Shown piece by piece: positions 40,991 to 49,965 of a stretch of 64,000 bases of DNA; positions within the stretch are counted from its first letter, which is position 1, and the number at the start of each line of letters is the position of its first letter. The notes under the pieces were generated by a model, which searched no databases, had not been told where the DNA came from, and was given only the letters and a program-made list of their open reading frames with translations. The DNA is from Natronomonas salina (GTDB lineage: Archaea > Halobacteriota > Halobacteria > Halobacteriales > Haloarculaceae): positions 2,294,001-2,358,000 of the forward strand of contig NZ_CP058335.1 of assembly GCF_013391105.1 (NCBI RefSeq). The letters run 5' to 3'. Made by a program: the position numbers and the translations under genes.

Positions 40991-42268
40991 GTGACTGAAA
41001 CGACACACCACCCCCGGCTGGCCGAGGAGTCGACCCCCGAACCCGTCGACTGGGTCCGCGAGCACGAGGACCGGGCCGCGGAGTTGCTGCTGGAGTTGCT
41101 GTCGTTCGACACGCAGAACCCCCCGGGCCGGACCGGCGAGATCGCCGACTGGATCGAGGGCCGCTTCGACGACTGGGGGCTGGAGACCGATCGGGTGGTC
41201 TCCGAGCCGGCGAAGCCGAACCTCGTGACGACGCTGCAGGGCGAGCGCGACGAGACCGTGCTGTTCAACGGCCACCTCGACACCGTCCCGTTCCACGCCG
41301 GGCGCTGGAGTCGGGACCCACTCGGCGAACGCGACGACGACCGGATCTTCGGCCGCGGCGCCACCGACATGAAGGGTCCCGTCGCCTCACTGCTCCTGAC
41401 CGCGAATGCGTTCGCGGCGACGGACACGACGCCCCCGTTCACCCTCCAGTTCGCCCTGGTGGCCGACGAGGAGACCGGCGGCCCCGCGGGCACCGAGACC
41501 CTCCTGGAGCGCGACGCCGTCGACCCCGACGTCTGCGTCGTCGCCGAGACCACCTCCGCGCCGGAGCGCCGCTCGGTCACCGTCGCCGAGCGGGGCCGTC
41601 TGTGGCTCACCCTCGAGGCGACCGGCCAGGCCGCCCACGGCTCCCGCCCGATGCTGGGCGTCAACGCCATCGACCGCCTGGACGACGCCATCGAGGACTG
41701 CCGGGCCGTCCTCGAGGACCTCGACCTCTCGATCGACCCGCAGATGGAGTCGGTCATCGAGGAGTCCGTGGAGTACTACGCGCCCGCGATGGGTCGGGAG
41801 ACCGCCCGCTCGCTCTTCGAGCAGCCGACGGCCAACCTCGGGACGTTCAACGGCGGCGACGCCATCAACAGCGTCCCCGAGCGCGCCGTCGCCGAACTCG
41901 ACGTCCGGCTGACCCCCAGCGTCGACCCGTCGGCCGTCCTCACGACCGTCGGCGACGTCCTCGAGGACCACGACCGCGTCTCGGTCCGCGAGGTCTCCTC
42001 CACCGCCGGCACCTACGAGTCCCAGGACAGCCCGGTCATCGACCCCGCCGTCGAGGCCACGCGCCAGGTGACCGGCGACCGCGTCTACCGCCGGTGTGCC
42101 AGCGGCGGCAGCGACGCCCGCCTCTTCAGGAACGAGGGCGTCCCCACCGTCGAACTCGGCCTCGGGCACGGCAACGCCCACTCGACCGACGAGTACACCA
42201 CGACGGACACGCTCGTCGGCAACGCCGCCGTCTACACGCTGCTGCCGTACCGCTGCGGGCAGAACTGA
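40991..42268 (+). CDS. M20 family metallopeptidase (ArgE/DapE-like)
   Basis: A 425-residue zinc hydrolase. Catalytic-domain landmarks are LFNGHLDTVP (zinc His and Asp), IFGRGATDMKGPVAS (bridging Asp), ALVADEETGGPAG (catalytic Glu pair) and GGSDARLFRN/LGHGNAHSTDE (last zinc His). The dimerisation domain starts at AERGRLWLTLEATGQAAHGS. Family activities include acetylornithine deacetylase and succinyl-diaminopimelate desuccinylase; which it is cannot be decided, and no arginine or lysine biosynthesis genes adjoin it. The start is a GTG at 40991. Confidence 0.85.
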   Translation: MTETTHHPRLAEESTPEPVDWVREHEDRAAELLLELLSFDTQNPPGRTGEIADWIEGRFDDWGLETDRVVSEPAKPNLVTTLQGERDETVLFNGHLDTVPFHAGRWSRDPLGERDDDRIFGRGATDMKGPVASLLLTANAFAATDTTPPFTLQFALVADEETGGPAGTETLLERDAVDPDVCVVAETTSAPERRSVTVAERGRLWLTLEATGQAAHGSRPMLGVNAIDRLDDAIEDCRAVLEDLDLSIDPQMESVIEESVEYYAPAMGRETARSLFEQPTANLGTFNGGDAINSVPERAVAELDVRLTPSVDPSAVLTTVGDVLEDHDRVSVREVSSTAGTYESQDSPVIDPAVEATRQVTGDRVYRRCASGGSDARLFRNEGVPTVELGLGHGNAHSTDEYTTTDTLVGNAAVYTLLPYRCGQN

Positions 42269-42292
42269 GTTCTCGAACGGAAGCGCCTCTGC

Positions 42293-42431
42293 GCCGTCGT
42301 CAACGACGACGCCGTCGACCGCACAACTTCACCGACCTACTGCTCCAGCACTTCGACGCCGTCGTCAGCGACGACGCCGTCGACCGCACAACATCACCGA
42401 CCTACTACTTCAGCACTTCGACGCCGTCGTC
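42293..42431. repeat. 65-bp tandem duplication of the rpiA 3' end
   Basis: Two units, 42293-42357 and 42358-42422, are exactly 65 bp each and nearly identical, followed by 9 bp of a third. The rpiA stop codon lies in the second unit. The first unit carries the same final codons in the minus direction (DDGVEVLEQ then TAG), which corresponds to the true end DDGVEVLK. So the last nine or so codons plus about 30 bp of 3' flank were duplicated downstream of rpiA. Confidence 0.85.
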
Positions 42432-43085
42432 GGTCCCCACGTACACCGCGTCCGCCATCCCCACGAACAGCCCGTGTTCGACGACGCCCGGGACGGCCGC
42501 CAGGTCGGCCGCCAGCGCCTCCGGCGCCGCGATCGCGCCGAACTCGCAGTCGACGACGAGGTTGCCGTTGTCCGTGACCACCGGCCCGTCCTTCCGCTCG
42601 GCGTCCCGGAGCGTCGGCTCGCCGCCGAGGGCCCGCAGGTCCGCGTTCACCACCGGGACGGCGTCGGGCAGCACCTCGACGGGGACCGCCAGGTCGAGCG
42701 TCCGCGCTCGCTTCGTCTCGTCGACGACGACCAGGAACCGGTCGGCCGCCGCGTCCACGAGCTTCTCGCGGGCGTGCGCGGCACCGCCGCCCTTGATCAG
42801 GTCGCCGTCGGCCACCTGGTCGGCGCCGTCGACGGCGACGTCCGGCGTGGCGTCCTCCAGCGTCGTCAGCGGGATACCCACCTCGCGGGCGAGCTGCCGT
42901 GACTGGTAGGACGTCGGGATTCCACGGACGTCGAGTCCGGCGTCGACCTCGCGGCCGAGCGCCCGGATGGCCGCCGCGGCCGTCGACCCCGTGCCCAGGC
43001 CGACGACCATCCCGTCGTCGACCGCCTCGGCGGCGCGTGCTCCGGCGCGGCGCTTCTGTTCGTCGGTCCCGCCGCTCTGCTTCAT
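42405..43085 (-). CDS. rpiA: Ribose-5-phosphate isomerase A
   Basis: A 226-residue enzyme that interconverts ribose 5-phosphate and ribulose 5-phosphate. Motifs are [17 protein letters not shown] (phosphate loop), [29 protein letters not shown] (catalytic Asp and Lys), ERFLV-like [12 protein letters not shown] and the catalytic Glu region PVEVLPDA. Start at the ATG at 43085, [20 protein letters not shown]. The 3' end is duplicated downstream of the stop codon as a 65-bp repeat. In archaea this supplies ribose from hexose since the oxidative pentose pathway is mostly absent. Confidence 0.93.
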   Translation of the reverse strand: MKQSGGTDEQKRRAGARAAEAVDDGMVVGLGTGSTAAAAIRALGREVDAGLDVRGIPTSYQSRQLAREVGIPLTTLEDATPDVAVDGADQVADGDLIKGGGAAHAREKLVDAAADRFLVVVDETKRARTLDLAVPVEVLPDAVPVVNADLRALGGEPTLRDAERKDGPVVTDNGNLVVDCEFGAIAAPEALAADLAAVPGVVEHGLFVGMADAVYVGTDDGVEVLK

Positions 43086-43150
43086 GTCTGTCAGTGGCAC
43101 CGACTCGGGAAAAGCACTTGCGGTGCTGGGCGTCCGAACTGGGTCGTTGC

Positions 43151-43239
43151 TCGCGGGTCGTGTGCGCTCTCTGTTCGGCTAGTCGGGGGCGCTCAGAATG
43201 TATCTCCCTGTTCGCGGGTCGCTTGCGCTCCCCGCTCGC
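43151..43239. repeat. Two copies of a GC-rich intergenic repeat between rpiA and glmM
   Basis: TCGCGGGTCG begins copies at 43151 and 43212. The second, to 43239, matches the insert of the DUF1684 gene at 5443-5468 almost perfectly; the first is diverged. Just after, GGGACC at 43246-43251 and GGTCCC at about 43263-43268 form a hairpin. The rest of the 225 bp between rpiA and glmM holds only the glmM promoter region. Confidence 0.55.
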
Positions 43240-43310
43240 CATAACGGGACCTCCCTTCGGTCGGTCCCGCAGCCGACGGGATTTTTACCACCCCGCGAGA
43301 CCGTCTCCAC

Positions 43311-44615
43311 ATGTTCGGAACGAGCGGTATCCGCGGCCCCGTCGGCGACGAGGTGACGGCCGACCTCGCGCTCCGCGTCGGGCGGGCGCTCGGCGCCGAG
43401 ACCGACCGCGTCGTCGTCGGACGGGACCCCCGCGGCAGCGGCGAACTCCTCGCGGACGCCCTCGCGGCGGGGCTGCGCGAACTCGGGACCGACGTCGTCG
43501 ACCTGGGCCTCGCCGCGACGCCCACCGTCGCCCGCGCCGTCGCGTGGCGGGACGCCGACGCCGGGGCCGTCGTCACCGCGAGCCACAACCCCCCGGAGGA
43601 CAACGGCATCAAGCTCTGGCAGCCCTCCGGGCAGGCCTACGACGCCGAGGGGCGCCAGCGCATGACCGAGCGCATCGAGGCCGACGACCCAGACCTCGAA
43701 CCGTGGGACGGCATCGGCGAGCGGACGACCGCCAGCGACGTCGACCGGCACCTCGAGACGCTCGTCGACGCCGTCGACGGACCCCTCGACCTCACCGTCG
43801 CGGTGGACGTCGGGAACGGTGCTGGAGGTGTCACTCCGGACGCGCTCGTCGAACTCGGCTGCGAGGTCGAGACGCTGAACGCCCAGCCGGACGGCCGGTT
43901 CCCGGGGCGGCCCTCCGAGCCCACGGCGGAGAACTGCGCGGCGCTCGCGACCCTCGTCGAGGGCGGCGACTACGACCTCGGGATCGCCCACGACGGCGAC
44001 GCCGACCGGATGCGCGCCGCCGCCGGCGACGGGACGTTCCTCGCCGGCGACGTCCTGCTGGCGCTGTTCGCGGCCGACGCCGCGGCGGCCGGCCAGCGCG
44101 TGGCGGTCCCGGTCGACACCAGCCTCGCCGTCGAGGACTTCCTCGCCGAGCGCGACGTCGACGTCACCCGGACGCCAGTCGGCGACGTCTACGTGGCCGA
44201 GGCCGCGGCTGAACCGGACGTCGCCTTCGGCGGCGAACCCTCCGGCGCCTGGATCTGGCCCGAGGAGACGCTGTGTCCCGACGGCCCCCTGGCCGCGGTG
44301 CGGATCGCAGCGCTCGCGGCCGAGAAGCCGCTCGAGGACCGCATCGACGAGATCCCCACCTACCCAATCCGACGGGCGAACGTCGAGACCGACGACAAGG
44401 CGGCGGTGATGGCGGCAGTCGAGGACAGCGTCTTCGAGCGGTACGACTCCGTCGAGACGCTCGACGGCGTCCGCGTCAGCACCGACGCGGGCTGGTTCCT
44501 CGTGCGGGCGAGCGGCACCCAGCCGCTGATCCGCGTGACCGCGGAGGCGCGCGAGTCGGATCGGGCGGAGGAACTCCTGGCGGACGCGCGGAACCTCGTC
44601 GAAGCGGCCCGGTGA
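43311..44615 (+). CDS. glmM: Phosphoglucosamine/phosphohexomutase GlmM family
   Basis: A 434-residue alpha-D-phosphohexomutase with its four domains. The phosphoserine loop is VVTASHNPPEDNGIKLW (Ser91), the metal loop GIAHDGDADRMRA, the sugar-binding loop FGGEPSGAWIW and the phosphate loop VRASGTQPLIRVTAEA. GEPSG and the start MFGTSGIRG fit archaeal GlmM, which makes glucosamine 1-phosphate for UDP-GlcNAc; phosphomannomutase or phosphoglucomutase activity is also possible. An independent gene. Confidence 0.85.
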   Translation: MFGTSGIRGPVGDEVTADLALRVGRALGAETDRVVVGRDPRGSGELLADALAAGLRELGTDVVDLGLAATPTVARAVAWRDADAGAVVTASHNPPEDNGIKLWQPSGQAYDAEGRQRMTERIEADDPDLEPWDGIGERTTASDVDRHLETLVDAVDGPLDLTVAVDVGNGAGGVTPDALVELGCEVETLNAQPDGRFPGRPSEPTAENCAALATLVEGGDYDLGIAHDGDADRMRAAAGDGTFLAGDVLLALFAADAAAAGQRVAVPVDTSLAVEDFLAERDVDVTRTPVGDVYVAEAAAEPDVAFGGEPSGAWIWPEETLCPDGPLAAVRIAALAAEKPLEDRIDEIPTYPIRRANVETDDKAAVMAAVEDSVFERYDSVETLDGVRVSTDAGWFLVRASGTQPLIRVTAEARESDRAEELLADARNLVEAAR

Positions 44616-44657
44616 GAGCCGGCAGACGAGAGAAGAGACGCTCGGTCGCGGTGCCAG

Positions 44658-44816
44658 TTACGTCCGACGGGTGGAGCGGGCCTCGCGGACGTCGGAGCCG
44701 TCGCGGATCTTGTCCTCACACTGGGGACAGACGCGCGGATCTTCGATACCGTTCGGCGTGAAAACCCGAGCGTACGCTGCCGTTACGAACGCGCCGCAGT
44801 TCTGGCATTCCGGCAT
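44658..44816 (-). CDS. DUF7563 family small zinc-ribbon protein (copy 2)
   Basis: A 52-residue paralogue of the protein at 39410-39556: MPECQNCGAFVTAAYARVF at the start and CPQC at about 33-36. The two share the C-x2-C, V-x4-ARVF and C-x2-C spacing. A basic tail (DVREARSTRRT) is added. A TATTATTATG box is about 25-34 bp upstream. Confidence 0.72.
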   Translation of the reverse strand: MPECQNCGAFVTAAYARVFTPNGIEDPRVCPQCEDKIRDGSDVREARSTRRT

Positions 44817-44840
44817 ACCCCTACCCTGGAACTGGACCCA

Positions 44841-44850
44841 CATAATAATA
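44841..44850 (-). promoter_or_regulatory. TATA box of the second DUF7563 gene
   Basis: On the minus strand TATTATTATG, 25-34 bp before the ATG at 44816. The 140 bp up to the next minus-strand gene contain no other clear signal. Confidence 0.45.
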
Positions 44851-44957
44851 GTGTGTCAACATGTATCGAACGGGCGACAGAATCCCGATAGCAGCCGGAT
44901 TCGACCGTCTCGAGGCGACGGGTTCCGGCAAGATATGCGTTCGCTGACAGGAAGTGG

Positions 44958-46052
44958 TCACAGCAGATCGAGGAGCGCGTCGACGTCGGCCTCGTCGTTG
45001 AACGCGTGGACCGACGCCCGGACCGCATCGGAGGGAAGGTCGCGGACGACCACGTCCGCCGCGTTCGCGCGGTCGACGAACGCCTGGGCGTCCTCGACGG
45101 CGAAGGTGACCAGCCCGGACTCGTAGGCCTCCGGCGAGACGAGGCGGTCGCCGAGCCCGGCCTTGAGCCGGTCGGTCAGCCGCTCGATGCGGTTCTCCAC
45201 CGCGTCCATCCCCACAGCCTCGAGCATCTCGACGGCCTCGACCAGACCGGCGTACGGCGCCACCGCCGACGTCGACACCTCGAACCGCCCGGCGTCGTCG
45301 CGGTACTCGAACCCCTCGCCCGTCGGGTCGACGACGCTGTGGTACCCGACGTGTCGCGGCCGGAACGCCGAGAGCGAATCGGGGTCGACGTAGCAGAATC
45401 CGGCGCCCCAGGGGCCGAGCAACCACTTGTGCCCCGAAGCGCAGACCACGTCGGCGCCCCATGCCTCGACGTCGACCGGGTGCTGGCCGACCGTCTGGAC
45501 CGCGTCGACGAGGACCAAGGCGCCGGCGTCGTGGGCTATCTCGACGGCCTCCGCGACCGGCAGCCGGGTGCCGTGCAGCCAGCTCTCGGAGCTGAGACAG
45601 ACCAGCCGCGCGTCGGCGACCGCCTCGCGGTAGTCGTTCATCGGCAGCCGGCCACCGGGGCACTCGACCGTCGTCACCTCGACGCCCTCGTCCCGGAGCC
45701 GCCGCCACGGGAGGACGCCGGAGGGGTGTTCGAGGTCCGTCCGGACGACGCGGTCGCCGGCCGACCAGTCGACGGCGTTGGCCACGCGGCTGATCCCGTC
45801 GCCGGTCGACGCGACGAGCGCGACGTCCTCGGGCCGACAGCCCAGGTGGTCGGCCAGCGTCTCGCGGGCCGACGCCCGGACCGACTCGGCGACCTCGTAG
45901 TGGCCCGCCGAGCAGGCCTCGAACTCCTGGTCCCGCTGGGCCGACTCGACCGCCTCGACGACGCGGCGCGGCGCCGGGCCGCTCGCCCCCGTGTTCAGGT
46001 ACGCGCACGACTCGCAGGCCGGGACGTCCGCGCGGAGTGCCGCTGGATCCAT
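44958..46052 (-). CDS. Class V aminotransferase/cysteine desulfurase-like protein
   Basis: A 364-residue PLP enzyme. Fold type I landmarks are YLNTGASGPAPRRVVEAV at the start, ALVASTGDGISRVANAVDWSAGDRVV, the Asp/Gln pair LVLVDAVQTVGQHPVDV and the PLP lysine in VVCASGHKWLLGPWGAGF (about 202). Such sequences are often named cysteine desulfurase or isopenicillin-N epimerase-like, but the active-site Cys loop typical of SufS/IscS is not seen, and the reaction is unknown. No Fe-S assembly genes are nearby. Confidence 0.8.
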   Translation of the reverse strand: MDPAALRADVPACESCAYLNTGASGPAPRRVVEAVESAQRDQEFEACSAGHYEVAESVRASARETLADHLGCRPEDVALVASTGDGISRVANAVDWSAGDRVVRTDLEHPSGVLPWRRLRDEGVEVTTVECPGGRLPMNDYREAVADARLVCLSSESWLHGTRLPVAEAVEIAHDAGALVLVDAVQTVGQHPVDVEAWGADVVCASGHKWLLGPWGAGFCYVDPDSLSAFRPRHVGYHSVVDPTGEGFEYRDDAGRFEVSTSAVAPYAGLVEAVEMLEAVGMDAVENRIERLTDRLKAGLGDRLVSPEAYESGLVTFAVEDAQAFVDRANAADVVVRDLPSDAVRASVHAFNDEADVDALLDLL

Positions 46053-46160
46053 ACCGCGGCTACGCCCGCCACCGCCAAGGAAGTGGCGAGGTGCCCCGAC
46101 CCGGGGTCCGGTTCCAGTGGAAGCGCAACCGGCATACGCCCCCCGGCCGTGGTCGCCTCC

Positions 46161-46946
46161 ATGCCGACGGTCACGACCGAGGGGACGACGCTCGCCTACG
46201 AGGTCGCCGGGGAGCCGGACCGACCGACGGTGGTCTTCGTCGCCGACGCCGGCTTCGGCCCCTGGATCTGGGGCTGGCAGGCGCCACAACTGTCCGGGCC
46301 GTACCGAACGGTCGTCTACGCGACCCGCGGGACCGACGGCTCCGACGCGGCGGGGCCGTACGACGTCGACCGCCTCGCCGCGGACCTGGAGGCCGTCCTC
46401 GCGGACGCCGACGTCCCTCGCGTCCACGTCGTCGGCGCGGGCCTCGGCGGGATGGTCGCGCTCCGATACGCGCGCGAGTACGCCCGCGCCCGCTCGTTGA
46501 CACTCGTCGGGACTGCCCCCTCGGGCCAGGAGATCGACGACGAAGCCCTGTCGGCGCTCCATCCGGAGGATCCCACGCGGCTCCGAGAATCCCTCTCGCT
46601 GGCGTTCACCGACGGTTTCCTGGCCGAGACGGGACTGGTCGACGACGTCGTCGAGTGGCGGCGCGAGGAGGACGCCGTCGGGGACGCCCTGGCCGGCCAC
46701 CGCGAGGCGGTCCGGTCCTTCGAGGCGGGTCCCCGCTACGAGATCGCGCTGCCGACGCTCGTCCTCCACGGCCTCGAGGACCCGGTCGTCGACGTCGAAG
46801 CGGGCCGCGAACTCGCGGCCGACCTCCCGCGCGGGCGGTTCGAGGCCGTCGAGGGGAAACGGTGCTGTTACGTCGAGCACTCGGCGGCCGTCTCCGACGC
46901 GATAGACCGGTTCGTCGACGGCGTAAGCGCCGATTACTCGGGCTAA
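46161..46946 (+). CDS. Alpha/beta hydrolase-fold protein lacking the nucleophile serine
   Basis: A 261-residue alpha/beta hydrolase. The nucleophile elbow should read G-x-S-x-G, but here VHVVGAGLGGMVALRYA places Gly94 where the serine belongs. The acid (TLVLHGLEDPVVDV) and the histidine (CYVEHSAAV) of the triad are still recognisable. It may bind ligand without hydrolysing it or use another mechanism. The ATG at 46161 matches the family start. TTCCAGTGGAA, a small palindrome at about 46110, lies in the promoter region. Confidence 0.75.
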   Translation: MPTVTTEGTTLAYEVAGEPDRPTVVFVADAGFGPWIWGWQAPQLSGPYRTVVYATRGTDGSDAAGPYDVDRLAADLEAVLADADVPRVHVVGAGLGGMVALRYAREYARARSLTLVGTAPSGQEIDDEALSALHPEDPTRLRESLSLAFTDGFLAETGLVDDVVEWRREEDAVGDALAGHREAVRSFEAGPRYEIALPTLVLHGLEDPVVDVEAGRELAADLPRGRFEAVEGKRCCYVEHSAAVSDAIDRFVDGVSADYSG

Positions 46947-47180
46947 GCGCGGGGACTGTGGGGGGTCGCCGACACGGTTCGGGATCGCCGTCGGGGACAC
47001 TTCGCATCTGACTAGCCATACCCGATAGTAGGTCGGCACCGAGACGGGGTACGTCGCTGTTTCCAGACGGTAGCTTCGTTCGAATCCTCCCGAATGTGGC
47101 GTTCTGGAGCCGCATTACGACTCTCTTACGGGCGGGCGGGAGCGTCGGAGGTCGGCACGGTCGTTTGTGTCTGACGCGTC

Positions 47181-47208
47181 CTTTATGTACGTCGAAACGG
47201 TACGACGT
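47181..47208 (+). promoter_or_regulatory. TATA-like box and inverted repeat before the amidotransferase gene
   Basis: CTTTATGT at 47181-47188 lies 25-32 bp before the ATG. Overlapping the expected start site, ACGTCG at 47189-47194 and CGACGT at 47203-47208 form an inverted repeat with 8 bp between, a possible repressor site. Confidence 0.35.
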
Positions 47209-47212
47209 TCCG

Positions 47213-47929
47213 ATGAGAACACGTATCGCGCTACTGAACGCCTCTCACAACGACCCTAACACGACGCGGAACTTCCGCCGCGAACTCGACGCCGACCTCT
47301 CGGAGTTCTCGGTCACCGACGGGGAGCTCCCCGACGACTACGAGTACGACGCCTTCGTCGTCACCGGGTCGCGCGCCTCCGTCTACTGGGACGAACCCTG
47401 GATCGAGGGGACGCGCGACTGGGTGCGCGGCGCGGTCGAACGCGACCTCCCCGCCCTCGGCATCTGCTGGGGCCACCAGCTGCTGGCCGACGTCCTCGGC
47501 GGCACCGTCGAGCCGATGGGCGAGTACGAACTCGGCTACCGGACCGTCACCCACACCGGCGACGACCTCTTCGCGGGCGTCCCCGAGGAGTTCACCGTCT
47601 TCACCACCCACTCCGACGCCGTCACCGAACTCCCGGACGGCGCCGACCTGATCGCGGAGAACGACTACGGCGTCCACGGCTTCCGGCACGGCGACGTCTT
47701 CGGCCTCCAGTCCCACCCCGAGTACGACCCCGAGACCGCCGAGTCCGTCGTCCGCGGGAAGGACCACCTCCCGGCCGAGCGCATCGAGGCCGTCTGCGAC
47801 GGCATCACCGAGGCCGCCTACGCCGACGCGAAACCGGCCAAGTCTATCTTCGAGAACTTCGCCGAGACCATCCGGACGGTCGACCCCGCCGCCGAAGCCG
47901 CTTCCGGGACCGTCGCCGCAGACGACTAA
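47213..47929 (+). CDS. Type 1 glutamine amidotransferase
   Basis: A 238-residue class I GATase domain protein. The nucleophile cysteine is in LGICWGHQLLADVLGG (about 85), and the His-Glu pair is in GLQSHPEYDPE. YRTVTHTGDDLFAGVPEEFTVFTTHSDAV separates them. It is free-standing, with no synthase partner nearby; such proteins are often annotated as GMP synthase-like or gamma-glutamyl hydrolase-like. It could supply ammonia or break down gamma-glutamyl compounds. Confidence 0.85.
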   Translation: MRTRIALLNASHNDPNTTRNFRRELDADLSEFSVTDGELPDDYEYDAFVVTGSRASVYWDEPWIEGTRDWVRGAVERDLPALGICWGHQLLADVLGGTVEPMGEYELGYRTVTHTGDDLFAGVPEEFTVFTTHSDAVTELPDGADLIAENDYGVHGFRHGDVFGLQSHPEYDPETAESVVRGKDHLPAERIEAVCDGITEAAYADAKPAKSIFENFAETIRTVDPAAEAASGTVAADD

Positions 47930-48011
47930 CCGGCCGCCGGCGCCGGCGGCGGCCCCGTCAACTCCTTCTGCGTGTGCGAGCGTTTTTGGTGGTACGACTC
48001 CACGTTCCGGT

Positions 48012-49172
48012 ATGCTGGATTACGTGAGTCTCGAGGCGGACCTGGACGAGGAAGAACGGATGGTCCGCGACACGGCCCGCGACTTCGTGGAGGACAAGGT
48101 CCGCCCCGACATCGGCGAGCACTGGATCGAGGGGACGTTCCCGATGGACCTCATCCCCGAGATGGGCGAACTCGGCTTCTACGCGCCGAACCTCGAGGGA
48201 TACGGCTCACCGAACGTCAGCGAGAAAGCCTACGGCCTGCTGATGCAGGAACTGGAGGCCTGCGACTCCGGGCTCCGCTCGATGGCCTCCGTCCAGGGCG
48301 CCCTCGTGATGTACCCGCTGCACGCCTACGGCAGCGAGGAGCAGAAGGAGGAGTACCTCTGGGACCTCGGGTCGGGCGAGAAGGTCGGCTGCTTCGGGCT
48401 CACCGAACCCGCCCACGGCTCCAACCCCTCGGGGATGGAGACCAGCGCCGAGAAGGACGGCGACGAGTACGTCCTCAACGGCGCGAAGACCTGGATCACC
48501 AACTCCCCCATCTCCGACGTCGCCATCGTCTGGGCGAAGGACCGTTCCGACGACGACACCGTCCGCGGGTTCGTCGTCGACACCGACCTCGACGGCGTCA
48601 CCACGAACAAGATCGAGGAGAAGCTCTCGCTGCGCGCCTCGATCACCGGCGAGATCCACCTCGACGACGTCCGCGTCAACGAGGCCGACGTCCTCCCGGA
48701 CGTCCGGGGGATGAAGGGCCCGCTCTCCTGTCTGTCGCAGGCGCGCTTCGGCATCGCGTGGGGCGCCGTCGGCGCCGCCCGCGACTGCTTCGAGACCGCC
48801 CGCGGATACGCCCAGGATCGCGAGCAGTTCGGCGGTCCCATCGGTCGCTTCCAGATCCAACAGCAGAAACTCGCCGAGATGGCCACCCAGATCACCCTCG
48901 CCCAGCTGCTCGTCTACCGCATCACCGACCTCAAGGAGCGCGGGGACCTCCGGCCCCAGCACATCTCGATGGCCAAGCGGAACAACGTCCGGATGGCCCG
49001 CGACCAGTCGCGCATCGCCCGCGAGATGCTCGGCGGCAACGGCATCACCGCCGACTACTCGCCGATGCGCCACATGACGAACCTCGAGACCGTCTACACC
49101 TACGAGGGCACCCACGACATCCACACCCTCATCCTCGGCGAGGACCTCACGGGCCTGAAGGCCTACCAGTAG
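48012..49172 (+). CDS. Acyl-CoA dehydrogenase, glutaryl-CoA dehydrogenase-like
   Basis: A 386-residue flavoenzyme. The stretch GLRSMASVQGALVMYPLHAYGSEEQKEEYL is close to glutaryl-CoA dehydrogenases, as is CFGLTEPAHGSNPSGMETSAEKDGDEYVLNGAKTWITNSP. The catalytic base Glu is in VYTYEGTHDIHTLILGE near the end. It oxidises an acyl-CoA using FAD and passes electrons to ETF. No fatty-acid or amino-acid degradation genes adjoin it, so the true substrate is open. Confidence 0.87.
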   Translation: MLDYVSLEADLDEEERMVRDTARDFVEDKVRPDIGEHWIEGTFPMDLIPEMGELGFYAPNLEGYGSPNVSEKAYGLLMQELEACDSGLRSMASVQGALVMYPLHAYGSEEQKEEYLWDLGSGEKVGCFGLTEPAHGSNPSGMETSAEKDGDEYVLNGAKTWITNSPISDVAIVWAKDRSDDDTVRGFVVDTDLDGVTTNKIEEKLSLRASITGEIHLDDVRVNEADVLPDVRGMKGPLSCLSQARFGIAWGAVGAARDCFETARGYAQDREQFGGPIGRFQIQQQKLAEMATQITLAQLLVYRITDLKERGDLRPQHISMAKRNNVRMARDQSRIAREMLGGNGITADYSPMRHMTNLETVYTYEGTHDIHTLILGEDLTGLKAYQ

Positions 49173-49182
49173 GGCTCGCCCG

Positions 49183-49965
49183 TCAGTCCTCGAGGGCCTC
49201 GAACGTCTTCTCCGCCCATCGCACGGCGTAGGCCGCCCCGTGGTCCCGATACACCTCGGCGTCCAGGGCGTCGAACGGCGACGGCACCGACACCTCGTGC
49301 TTGACGGCGCTGCAGGCCAGTTCCGCGCCGTCGGCGAAGTCGGTCTGTCCCCTCGCGACGTCGCTCGTCAGATTCGAGAGCCGCGGTTCCAGTCGTTCCC
49401 CGGCGTCGACCCACTCCCCGTAGAGGGCCGGGTGCTCGTCGTCCCACTCCCGGAACACCTCCCGGGTGTGCAGGCCCACGTACGCGTCGAACAGCGCCGC
49501 CGCTAGCTGGTAGGTCTCGGTCGCCGATAGCGGGACCGCCTCGTCGAGCGCGCGGTACTCCGATCCGAAGAACCCCAGGAAGTGCTCCGGGAGCCCCAGG
49601 CCGACCTCGACGAACGCCTCCGCGAGCAGGAAGTCGACGAAGCCGGCGGGCGAACCCTCCAGGCGCGGCTTGACGAACACCGACGGCGGGTCGGTCTGTC
49701 GGGTCCAGGCGACGCCGCCGTCCCCGGGCGCGCCGATCGTGAACTCCCCGCCGGCGATGCGGTGGAGCGTCTGCGGGGCGTCTTTCGGGACCCACGACTC
49801 GTCATAGGTCAGCAGGTCGATGCCGTCGACGACCGCCAGCAGGTTCTCGGCGACCGACGACGGGAGCGTCTCGAAGTCGCCGTCGCTGTCGAAGACGGCG
49901 GCCGACGGCGCGTGCGCCTCGCGGACGGCCGCCAGTTCGCCGGACAGCTTCCGGCGCTCGAACAT
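49183..49965 (-). CDS. Conserved haloarchaeal protein (DUF7089-like)
   Basis: A 260-residue soluble protein, MFERRKLSGELAAVREAHAPSAAVFDSDGDFETLP. The middle (GFVDFLLAEAFVEVGLGLPEHFLGFFG) is helical and amphipathic. I see no catalytic motif. I associate it with a haloarchaea-only family (possibly DUF7089), with limited certainty. Its start codon directly abuts the stop of the 29-residue gene upstream, so the two are cotranscribed and probably functionally linked. Confidence 0.6.
   Translation of the reverse strand: MFERRKLSGELAAVREAHAPSAAVFDSDGDFETLPSSVAENLLAVVDGIDLLTYDESWVPKDAPQTLHRIAGGEFTIGAPGDGGVAWTRQTDPPSVFVKPRLEGSPAGFVDFLLAEAFVEVGLGLPEHFLGFFGSEYRALDEAVPLSATETYQLAAALFDAYVGLHTREVFREWDDEHPALYGEWVDAGERLEPRLSNLTSDVARGQTDFADGAELACSAVKHEVSVPSPFDALDAEVYRDHGAAYAVRWAEKTFEALED

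Noticed and set aside
42293-42431. CRISPR array
   Set aside because: The units are contiguous with no spacers and encode the end of rpiA.
46107-46125. TTCCAGTGGAA before the alpha/beta hydrolase as another ORB
   Set aside because: It has the palindromic half but neither GAAAC at the right place nor a G-string; probably chance or a different site.
47075-47100. GTTCGAATC, like a tRNA T-loop
   Set aside because: The flanking bases do not pair as a T-stem, and no D-arm, anticodon arm or acceptor stem can be drawn.
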